Positions 1 through 5,176 of a stretch of 22,409 nucleotides of DNA are shown one piece after another; the stretch's first letter is position 1; each line of letters opens with the position of its first letter. Where the stretch lies: positions 1-22,409 of the forward strand of contig JAUPUJ010000006.1 in the NCBI GenBank assembly GCA_030917625.1, written 5' to 3'. The notes beneath the pieces are model-generated. The model was not told the origin of the DNA, did not search any database, and saw only the letters and a program-made list of their open reading frames with translations. The translations under genes and the position numbers were made by a program. Source of the DNA: Patescibacteria group bacterium. GTDB lineage: Bacteria > Patescibacteriota > Minisyncoccia > Phycocordibacterales > XYD1-FULL-46-19.

Positions 1-83
1 ACAGCTTCTATTTTTTGGAGTTGGGTATCATCATCTAAAAGTTTTTTTTGCCTTCTTTCGCCTAAGTTAATTATTTCGCCCAT
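1..83 (-). CDS. 5' fragment of a small unknown protein gene
   Basis: Only the first 27 codons are inside the window; the gene runs off the left edge. The start is well supported: reading the minus strand, an AAGGAGG Shine-Dalgarno lies 6 nt before the ATG, and a plausible promoter (TTGCCA, 17-nt spacer, TAAATT with an upstream TG) lies about 40 nt further upstream. The visible peptide begins MGEIINLGERRQKK and is polar and basic then acidic, with no signal sequence. I do not recognise a family. The strong ribosome-binding site groups it with three other small minus-strand genes of this window (starts 2292, 11958, 12335) and not with the housekeeping genes, which lack one. Confidence 0.65.
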   Translation of the reverse strand, partial: MGEIINLGERRQKKLLDDDTQLQKIEA

Positions 84-125
84 CTGAGGCCTCCTTTATG
101 TTGGTTGGATTATTTTTCTAATGAA

Positions 126-154
126 AATTTAACACATATTAATAAATATGGCAA
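126..154 (-). promoter_or_regulatory. Promoter of the truncated minus-strand gene (start 83)
   Basis: On the minus strand TTGCCA (149-154) and TAAATT (126-131) are separated by 17 nt, and TGT immediately precedes the -10, giving an extended -10. The predicted transcript starts near 119 and would carry a 35-nt leader with the Shine-Dalgarno of the gene starting at 83. Confidence 0.45.
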
Positions 155-215
155 GTATGTAAGGGATCAAAATCATGACCCTTTTCTTTTAACTCAACCT
201 ATGTTACAGTACTCC

Positions 216-224
216 TGTTAAAAT
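216..224 (+). promoter_or_regulatory. Extended -10 element upstream of rpmG
   Basis: TGTTAAAAT lies 17 nt before the rpmG ATG. The same TGnTAAAAT motif stands before parB and, on the other strand, dprA. No convincing -35 hexamer is visible, which is normal for extended -10 promoters. Confidence 0.4.
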
Positions 225-241
225 AATACTAAATTATAGAC

Positions 242-397
242 ATGTCCCAAGATAAATTAATCAAATTAGTCCACAAAGAAACTGGTGAAGTTTACTGGAC
301 TCGTAAAAATAAGAAAAAAGTGGAGCGTAAAATTGAGCTTAAGAAATATAGCTCTAAACTACGAAAACACGTTAAGTTTACTGAAAGCAAAAAGTAA
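242..397 (+). CDS. rpmG: Large ribosomal subunit protein bL33
   Basis: This 51-residue basic protein of the 50S subunit matches bL33 along its full length: an N-terminal LIKLVHKETGEVYWT strand pair, the NKKKVERKIELKKY core and the C-terminal LRKHVKF motif. In the zinc-binding form of the family, CxxC pairs occupy the first hairpin and the KKYC position. Here all four are replaced (LVHKETG, KKYSSK), so this is the cysteine-free, zinc-independent type. There is no Shine-Dalgarno before the ATG. It is followed by a hairpin with a T-run and then by tRNA-Trp, so the two may be co-transcribed with partial termination. Confidence 0.93.
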   Translation: MSQDKLIKLVHKETGEVYWTRKNKKKVERKIELKKYSSKLRKHVKFTESKK

Positions 398-420
398 GAT
401 TTAAGCCAATTTTGTTTTTT

Positions 421-465
421 AAATAAAAATGCTAGACTCTAATTTGAATCTAGTATTTTTATTTG
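421..465 (+). terminator. Hairpin with T-run after rpmG
   Basis: CTAGA-c-TC (432-439) pairs with GA-a-TCTAG (446-453) with one mismatch. The stem can be extended outward by A-rich and T-rich flanks (421-430 with 455-464), and the right flank supplies the U-tract. It is a plausible intrinsic terminator or attenuator between rpmG and tRNA-Trp. It ends at the tRNA 5' end, so it could instead act as a processing signal. Confidence 0.55.
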
Positions 466-536
466 GGTCTATAGTTTCAATGGTAAAACGTCGGTCTCCA
501 AAACCGAAGTTCGAGGTTCGAGTCCTCGTGGACCCG
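465..536 (+). tRNA. trnW: tRNA-Trp (anticodon CCA)
   Basis: A complete cloverleaf can be drawn. The acceptor stem GGGTCTA pairs with TGGACCC (one G-T pair), followed by the discriminator G expected for tRNA-Trp. The anticodon stem TCGGT/ACCGA carries loop CTCCAAA, giving anticodon CCA. The T arm is CGAGG-TTCGAGT-CCTCG. The 3' CCA is not encoded. A36-A37-A38 is present, so it is a candidate substrate of the MiaA encoded at 1063-1971. Confidence 0.95.
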
Positions 537-552
537 CCTTCGCCTCGCTCGA

Positions 553-590
553 GCTCATCTTCTAGCGGGTAAGCCCGCTAGAAGATGAGC
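553..590. repeat. Perfect 17-bp inverted repeat behind tRNA-Trp
   Basis: GCTCATCTTCTAGCGGG (553-569), loop TAAG (570-573), then the exact reverse complement (574-590). A second small hairpin, GAAAGT/ACTTTC, follows at 591-610. There is no T-run, so it is not a classical intrinsic terminator. It could stabilise or mark the 3' end of the tRNA precursor, or form a cruciform in DNA. Confidence 0.8.
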
Positions 591-737
591 GAAAGTGGGA
601 ATAAACTTTCTTATGTATTATGTTTGTGAGTTTTATAAACGAACAAACCAGAAAAGTACCAACGAGAGTAACTCGAGAGTCATCGTCGGTTTCTCTCCTA
701 GAGTTATACACTTCCCCCTAGCGGCTTTATAGGAAAA

Positions 738-746
738 TGATATAAT
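738..746 (+). promoter_or_regulatory. Extended -10 promoter of the SWIB-domain gene
   Basis: TGATATAAT is a full-consensus extended -10 (TGn followed by TATAAT). It lies 41 nt before the ATG at 788, so this transcript would have a leader of about 35 nt, without a clear Shine-Dalgarno. The preceding stretch 611-737 shows no gene that I can support. Confidence 0.55.
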
Positions 747-787
747 TAGCTCTAAGGTTATTTATTAATTTTTAAAATCAATTAAGT

Positions 788-1066
788 ATGGCAAAAGCTA
801 TAGCGAAAGCTAAAGGAAAATCTAACTCTGCTTTTATGAAGCCGATGACGATTAGTTCAGATTTGGCAGCAGTAATAGGTAAGGGTCCTATGCCTCGATC
901 AGAAGTGGTTAAGAAGTTGTGGGTGTATATCAAGAAAAATGATATGCAAGATCCCAAAAATAAGCGCAACATTATTGCTGATGCAAATTTAAAAAAGGTG
1001 TTTGGCGGTAAAGCTGTTGTAAGTATGTTTGAAATGACCAAGTTGGTCTCTAAACATCTATCCTAA
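788..1066 (+). CDS. SWIB/MDM2 domain protein
   Basis: A 92-residue protein made almost entirely of one SWIB/MDM2-type domain. A basic, alanine-rich tail (residues 1-15) is followed by MKPMTISSDLAAVIGKGPMPR, then VVKKLWVYIKKNDMQDPKNKRNI and a C-terminal LKKVFGG...MFEMTKLVSKHL helix. The L(W)xYIKxxxLQdpxnkrxI pattern is the family hallmark. In eukaryotes the domain belongs to chromatin-remodelling subunits. In bacteria such as Chlamydia it is found alone or fused to TopA and may bind DNA or RNA. Its job here is unknown; the basic N-terminus would suit nucleic-acid binding. It converges on miaA, the stop codons overlapping by 4 nt. Confidence 0.88.
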   Translation: MAKAIAKAKGKSNSAFMKPMTISSDLAAVIGKGPMPRSEVVKKLWVYIKKNDMQDPKNKRNIIADANLKKVFGGKAVVSMFEMTKLVSKHLS

Positions 1067-1971
1067 TTAGATTTCGTTTTTAAGAAATTATCTACTAAAA
1101 GAGTTACGTCTTCTAGTAGATTTTTTCTTTCTACCCAAATTATATTTTTATTACGTTTCCACCAAGTCATTTGCCTTTTCGAATATTGTCTAATCGCTGT
1201 GTAGAGTTTATTTGTCATTTCTTCTATATGTATTTTATTCTGTAGAAAGTAGGCGATATATTTGTATTCCAAACCAAAAGATTCTAGACGAGAGTAAGAT
1301 AACCCGGCTTCTTGTAAATGCTTCACTTCGTCAATCATTCCAGACTTTAATCTATCTGTTAGCCTTAGTTTAATCTTTTGATCCAAATCTTCTTGAGGGA
1401 TAGAAATACCAATAGTTAGGGGGTTGAAAAGGGATTCCGAAGTGATTACTTTAGGAACGTTAGTTAAAACCTCAGCTATCTCTATTGCTCTGATTAGTCG
1501 TGGTTTATTTTTTTGGTCTATTTGTGACCAGCGATCTGGGTCTAATCTTTTTAATATTTCTCCTAGTTCTGGAGTTGTTTTATTGGCTAATTTCTGACGG
1601 AGGTCAGGGTTTGGGGCAACCTGAGGTAAAGTCGTATTGTTTAAAATTGTGTCGATATAAAAACCAGTACCACCAACAATAATAGGTAAGTGATCTCTAG
1701 AAATTATGTCATTTATGGCGGTGGTGGCAAGGGTTTTAAAATCTACCACAGTGAAAATATCCTCAGGGTTGGTGACGTCTAATAAGTGATGAGAGACACC
1801 TTCCATTTCTGTGGTAGTAATTTTACCTGAACCGATATCGAGACCCTTATATACTTGGCGCGAGTCGGCAGAAATAATTTCCCCGTTAAATTTTTTAGCT
1901 ATAGCAACCGCTAAAGCGCTCTTGCCGGAGGCTGTGGGGCCTACGATGACAATGATTTGTGGTTTAGACAT
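1063..1971 (-). CDS. miaA: tRNA dimethylallyltransferase
   Basis: MiaA transfers a dimethylallyl group from DMAPP to N6 of A37 in tRNAs reading codons that begin with U. The 302-residue protein shows the P-loop GPTASGKS (residues 11-18), SADSRQVY (34-41), GGTGFYID (100-107) and the C-terminal RQYSKRQMTWW motif; its length is normal. I chose the ATG at 1971 (MSKPQ). A TTG at 1986 is in frame but lies in the U-tract of the preceding gene's terminator. Two likely substrates, tRNA-Trp and tRNA-Leu(CAA), flank it. No Shine-Dalgarno is visible; a TATTAT stands just upstream, but only 3 nt from the ATG, so the promoter assignment is unclear. Confidence 0.95.
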   Translation of the reverse strand: MSKPQIIVIVGPTASGKSALAVAIAKKFNGEIISADSRQVYKGLDIGSGKITTTEMEGVSHHLLDVTNPEDIFTVVDFKTLATTAINDIISRDHLPIIVGGTGFYIDTILNNTTLPQVAPNPDLRQKLANKTTPELGEILKRLDPDRWSQIDQKNKPRLIRAIEIAEVLTNVPKVITSESLFNPLTIGISIPQEDLDQKIKLRLTDRLKSGMIDEVKHLQEAGLSYSRLESFGLEYKYIAYFLQNKIHIEEMTNKLYTAIRQYSKRQMTWWKRNKNIIWVERKNLLEDVTLLVDNFLKTKSN

Positions 1972-1983
1972 CTTATAATACAA

Positions 1984-2017
1984 CAATAAAAAACAGCCCG
2001 TCGCAAGCGACGGGCTG
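1984..2017 (-). terminator. Intrinsic terminator of the small gene 2035-2292
   Basis: CAGCCCGTCGC (1994-2004) and GCGACGGGCTG (2007-2017) form a perfect 11-bp GC-rich stem that closes on a CUUG tetraloop in the minus-strand RNA. On the minus strand it is followed by TTTTTTATTG. It starts 18 nt after the stop codon of the small gene and ends about a dozen bases before the miaA start. Confidence 0.85.
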
Positions 2018-2034
2018 GTGAGTTAACTTTCCGG

Positions 2035-2292
2035 TTAAAAGATGAGTATGAACGTTTGCTGTATCCATGCATTATGCCAAACGATACGCTGGGTATTATT
2101 TTGGATCGATCCCTCTTCTTTCCAGACTTTTCTTTGAGCTCTGACAAGTTTTTTACTTCTGGGTTTCTTGACTGGTCTCTTGATAGAGATAGCTCTAATT
2201 CCCTCAATCCTAGATAGAAATTGGAGTTTGTCGGCAAAACACCGAGCAGCTCTACCTGTGACGTTTGGTGAGTATTGACTTGTGTTTGACAT
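2035..2292 (-). CDS. Small basic protein of unknown function
   Basis: An 85-residue protein that I do not recognise. The middle is strongly basic (IKRPVKKPRSKKLVRAQRK, residues 37-55), and the C-terminus is tryptophan- and isoleucine-rich, ending ILIF. The arginine/lysine-rich core would suit RNA or DNA binding, but this is only a composition argument. Evidence that it is a real gene is mainly its signals: GGGAGAG lies 7 nt before the ATG, the stop is followed 18 nt later by a strong intrinsic terminator, and the gene stands alone. A longer alternative frame over the same DNA (1941-2297) runs through the terminator into miaA and is rejected. A promoter is likely between 2293 and 2390 but no good -35/-10 pair is clear. 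Confidence 0.6.
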   Translation of the reverse strand: MSNTSQYSPNVTGRAARCFADKLQFLSRIEGIRAISIKRPVKKPRSKKLVRAQRKVWKEEGSIQNNTQRIVWHNAWIQQTFILIF

Positions 2293-2350
2293 GTCATCTC
2301 TCCCTGTTTGGTTGCGGTTTAAAGATTCTCTGACGTTAGCTTATCATAAG

Positions 2351-2379
2351 TTGATTTATAGGCCAATTTTGGCTACACT
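2351..2379 (+). promoter_or_regulatory. Promoter of tRNA-Leu
   Basis: TTGATT (2351-2356) and TACACT (2374-2379) are separated by exactly 17 nt. Predicted transcription start is near 2386, seven bases before the tRNA 5' end. Confidence 0.5.
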
Positions 2380-2392
2380 AGCTTTATAAATT

Positions 2393-2474
2393 GCCGGAGT
2401 GGTGGAATTGGTATACACGCACGACTCAAAATCGTGTCTCGCAAGGGATGGGAGTTCAAGTCTCCCCTCCGGCA
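2393..2474 (+). tRNA. trnL: tRNA-Leu (anticodon CAA)
   Basis: A class II tRNA of 82 nt. The acceptor GCCGGAG pairs with CTCCGGC, with discriminator A. The anticodon stem CACGA/TCGTG holds loop CTCAAAA (anticodon CAA). A long variable arm (TCTCGCAAGGGA) and T arm GGGAG-TTCAAGT-CTCCC follow. No CCA is encoded. A36-A37-A38 makes it a likely MiaA substrate. Its 3' end is part of an inverted repeat that continues to about 2560 (see the next entry). Confidence 0.95.
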
Positions 2475-2554
2475 CAAAATAAAACCCGTTAGGGTTTTTA
2501 TTTTGTGCCGGAGAAAAAGCCAACTGCTTGGCTTTTGGGGGAGACTTGAAAGAC
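2470..2554. repeat. Inverted duplication of the tRNA-Leu 3' end
   Basis: The tRNA tail and flank (CCGGCACAAAATAAAACCC, from 2469) reappear in reverse complement at 2491-2511, forming a 20-bp stem with a one-base bulge around GTTA. Further out, the T-arm sequence TTCAAGTCTCCCC also reappears inverted at about 2536-2550. It is separated from the first block by an extra 26-nt hairpin (AAAAGCCAA/TTGGCTTTT, 2515-2537). The first hairpin has a T-rich right arm and could double as the tRNA terminator. Confidence 0.75.
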
Positions 2555-2563
2555 GGAGGCTTA

Positions 2564-2638
2564 ATTTTCTTAACAAAGAAAATAGCCGAGTCAGGGTCGT
2601 GAAAATTTTCGAGTGACGACGAGAAAATTATTCCTGAC
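2564..2638. other. Potential structured leader region between tRNA-Leu and parB
   Basis: Two helices can be drawn by eye. One is ATTTTCTT (2564-2571) with AAGAAAAT (2576-2583). The other is GTCAGG plus GTCGT (2590-2600) with ACGAC (2616-2620) and CCTGAC (2633-2638), leaving a 12-nt bulge. The parB promoter lies downstream, so this is not part of the predicted parB mRNA. It may be the continued tail of the tRNA-Leu repeat. I see no gene in 2475-2742. Confidence 0.35.
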
Positions 2639-2725
2639 CAAGACTCCTCGCAAGTTCCTCCTTGTGCCTCTACAAAGTACAAATAGTTAACTGAAATCGC
2701 CTATTTTTTCTCCTTTTACTTTTTA

Positions 2726-2734
2726 TGCTAAAAT
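2726..2734 (+). promoter_or_regulatory. Extended -10 promoter of parB, leaderless
   Basis: TGCTAAAAT ends 8 nt before the parB ATG at 2743. A normal -10 to start distance of 6-8 nt places transcription initiation on or within a base or two of the ATG. Confidence 0.6.
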
Positions 2735-2742
2735 AATTCTTA

Positions 2743-3714
2743 ATGACAGAAGAAATATATCACCACTCTATTTTCTGGATTGAAGTCGACAAAATTGAAC
2801 CCAATCCTTACCAGCCTCGCCAAGAATTTGACGAGGATAAAATCAAAGACCTTTCAGAGTCGATTAGACAGTATGGCGTCTTGCAACCACTCGTGGTGAC
2901 CAGGAAAGAAGTTGAAAGACCAGATGGGGGTTTGTATACCCAATATGAATTAATAGCTGGTGAGAGACGTTTACGGGCTTCTAAAATGGCTGGAATTTTA
3001 CAGGTGCCGGCTATTATCAGAACAGGGGACCAGACAGATAAAATGAAACTGGAGTTGGCTATTATTGAAAACTTGCAGCGAGAAGATTTAAATCCCCTAG
3101 ATCGAGCCGAAGCTTTCATGAGGTTAGTTAAAGAATTTAATTTAAAACATGTGGAAGTCGCTCAAAAAGTCGGCAAGAGTCGAGAATATGTTTCTAATAG
3201 TTTACGTATTTTAGCGCTCCCTCAAGACATGCTTGATGCTTTGGTGGCTAAAAAAATTAATGAAGGTCACACTAGGCCGCTTCTGATGCTCTCCGATAGA
3301 CCAGAAGAACAGATGACTTTGTTTCAAGATATAGTTCTTCGAAGATTAACAGTTCGTGAAGCTGAACAAATGGCTCGCCGGATAGCTATTGGTAAAGTGA
3401 GGGTTTTAGACTATCAAGTCGACCCTAATATAATAGAAGCCGAAGAAAGATTGTCACAGCGCTTTGGAGCTAAAGTGAAAGTAGAAAAGAAAGAAAAGGG
3501 TGGTCGTTTGACCATTGCCTTTTTCTCTCCCGAAGATTTGCATAAATTACTCGACTTATTGGAAAGTAATAATAGTGGAGTTGAAAATGCTGATACTATA
3601 GATGCCTTCGAAGCAACGTCCGAAATTTTAGAAGGTGATATGTTGAACGACTCTACAGTGAAAGTAGAAGAACCTGAAGAAGATATATACTCGGTTAGTA
3701 ATTTCTCGCTCTAA
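2743..3714 (+). CDS. parB: ParB/Spo0J family chromosome-partitioning protein
   Basis: ParB is a CTP-dependent clamp that loads at parS sites and drives origin segregation together with ParA. The 323-residue protein has box I NPYQPR (21-26), box II GERRLRA (73-79), IENLQREDLNP (108-118) and a helix-turn-helix around residues 135-157 (VAQKVGKSREYVSNSLRIL). The C-terminal third is charged and probably serves dimerisation. The start is fixed by an extended -10 only 8 nt upstream, with no Shine-Dalgarno. No parA is adjacent and I found no consensus parS by eye. It converges on rel, the stop codons sharing the tetranucleotide CTAA. Confidence 0.95.
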   Translation: MTEEIYHHSIFWIEVDKIEPNPYQPRQEFDEDKIKDLSESIRQYGVLQPLVVTRKEVERPDGGLYTQYELIAGERRLRASKMAGILQVPAIIRTGDQTDKMKLELAIIENLQREDLNPLDRAEAFMRLVKEFNLKHVEVAQKVGKSREYVSNSLRILALPQDMLDALVAKKINEGHTRPLLMLSDRPEEQMTLFQDIVLRRLTVREAEQMARRIAIGKVRVLDYQVDPNIIEAEERLSQRFGAKVKVEKKEKGGRLTIAFFSPEDLHKLLDLLESNNSGVENADTIDAFEATSEILEGDMLNDSTVKVEEPEEDIYSVSNFSL

Positions 3715-5171
3715 TCGGTATTTTTTTGGAGATAAGATCTAATGTGTTTTTTAGCCATGGTGGTTTTGCAATAGTCTAACCATTTTAAACTAGGTTTATT
3801 GGTTTTTTTGGTTTCTATTTTTACAATTTGTCTATCTTTTAAAATAGTATCCAAACTCGAATATTTATTATTAACATAAGCAGCGTGGGCATTATTGCCG
3901 ACATCGGAGTGAATGGCATAAGCAAAGTCTAGAGCCGAAGCGCCTTCGGGTAGATCGATTACATCTCCTTTGGGGGTGAAAATAAAAATACGATCACCAA
4001 AGAAATCAGTCTTGAGACTGGTTAAAAATTCTTCGGAGTCGGAAACATTTTTTTGCCATTCAATTAAGTTTTTGATCCAATCAAACTTTTTTTCCATTTT
4101 TCCTCCAGTAGCGGGCTTTCCTGATTCTTCATAGACAATATGAGAGGCGATGCCAAATTGAGCTTCTTCATGCATTTTAGTTGTTCTAATTTGAATTTCA
4201 GCCATTGAGCCATCGGGGGTAAAAATATCAGTATGGATACTTTGATAACCGTTGTCTTTAGGGCGGCCGATATAGTCATGAAGCCGTCCTGGTACGGGGC
4301 GCCATAAATTGTGAACAATGCCTAACACTTGATAGCACTCAGGTATAGTGTCGACTATTACTCTCATGGCTAGGAGGTCATAGATTTGATCTATGTCCAT
4401 ATTTTTTTTCTGGAGTTTTTTATATAAACCAAATAAGTATTTAATGCGATAGTCTATTTGAGCATGACGCAAATTGTGTTCAGCTAAAACTTTTTGCAGA
4501 GTGCGTGATACTTTTTCGATTCTTTTTAAAGATTCTTTACCTTTAGTTTTTCTAAGTTTAACTACAGTTTTATATTCTTCCGGAAAGGCATATTGAAAAC
4601 TAGCATCTTCAAGCATGCCTTTAATTTTCCAAATACCAAGCCGGTTAGCGATCGGGGCATATATTTCAATGGTTTCCAAAGCAATTCGCTGACGCTTGTC
4701 GGGACGCACGTGCTCTAAAGTACGAACGTTGTGAAGACGGTCAGCGAGTTTTATTAGAATCACCCTAATGTCTTCGGCCATGGCTACAAAAAGTTTGCGT
4801 AAGCTTTCGGCGTGTCGAGTAGCTCCTTGGTATTTTATTTTACCCAACTTGGTCACGCCTTCGATGAGAAATAGAATATGCGGTCCGAAATTAGCATTAA
4901 TTTCTTCTTCCGTGGTTGCGGTGTCTTCTAGAGTGTCATGAAGTAGGCCGGCGATTATCATATCCGTGGAAACATTCATTTCAGCCAAAATTTTAGCCAC
5001 TTCAAAAGGGTGGGTGATATAAGGTTCACCTGAAAATCTTTTTTGACCCTCGTGAGCAACATTAGCAAAGTCTAAAGCTTTTTTAATGCGCTCTTTATCT
5101 TCATCAGTGATGCCTTTAATATAATCAAAAATTTCTTTCGGGTTTAAATTATCTTTTTTAAAAAATAGCAT
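3711..5171 (-). CDS. rel: RelA/SpoT-type (p)ppGpp synthetase/hydrolase, short form
   Basis: This enzyme makes and degrades the alarmone (p)ppGpp in the stringent response. Domain order: HD hydrolase (about 30-180: THP H54, H78-D79, E82-D83, KLADRLHN 141-148), synthetase (about 235-355: RPKDNGYQSIHT, AEIQIRT), and TGS (about 393-455). The usual C-terminal helical, zinc-finger and ACT domains are missing: 486 residues versus over 700 in long Rel. The hydrolase residues look complete, so it is probably bifunctional. In the synthetase R-x-K-x-x-x-S motif the serine is Gly248. It is the third gene of a dprA-topA-rel operon, starting 5 nt after the topA stop. Confidence 0.93.
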   Translation of the reverse strand: MLFFKKDNLNPKEIFDYIKGITDEDKERIKKALDFANVAHEGQKRFSGEPYITHPFEVAKILAEMNVSTDMIIAGLLHDTLEDTATTEEEINANFGPHILFLIEGVTKLGKIKYQGATRHAESLRKLFVAMAEDIRVILIKLADRLHNVRTLEHVRPDKRQRIALETIEIYAPIANRLGIWKIKGMLEDASFQYAFPEEYKTVVKLRKTKGKESLKRIEKVSRTLQKVLAEHNLRHAQIDYRIKYLFGLYKKLQKKNMDIDQIYDLLAMRVIVDTIPECYQVLGIVHNLWRPVPGRLHDYIGRPKDNGYQSIHTDIFTPDGSMAEIQIRTTKMHEEAQFGIASHIVYEESGKPATGGKMEKKFDWIKNLIEWQKNVSDSEEFLTSLKTDFFGDRIFIFTPKGDVIDLPEGASALDFAYAIHSDVGNNAHAAYVNNKYSSLDTILKDRQIVKIETKKTNKPSLKWLDYCKTTMAKKHIRSYLQKNTD

Positions 5172-5176
5172 AATAT

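Noticed and set aside
611..737. Small RNA between tRNA-Trp and the SWIB gene
   Set aside because: Only short self-complementary bits (CGAG/CTCG) are visible, with no clear promoter-terminator pair. I see nothing firm in this stretch.
1941..2297. 118-codon minus-strand frame overlapping the 85-residue gene
   Set aside because: It runs through the strong intrinsic terminator at 1984-2017 into miaA. The Shine-Dalgarno spacing fits the start at 2292 better.
2356..2682. 108-codon minus-strand open frame across tRNA-Leu
   Set aside because: It reads the antisense of the tRNA and its inverted tail (GRLELPSLARHDFESC is a typical translation of antisense tRNA-Leu). There is no ribosome-binding site, and the frame is kept open by the repeat.
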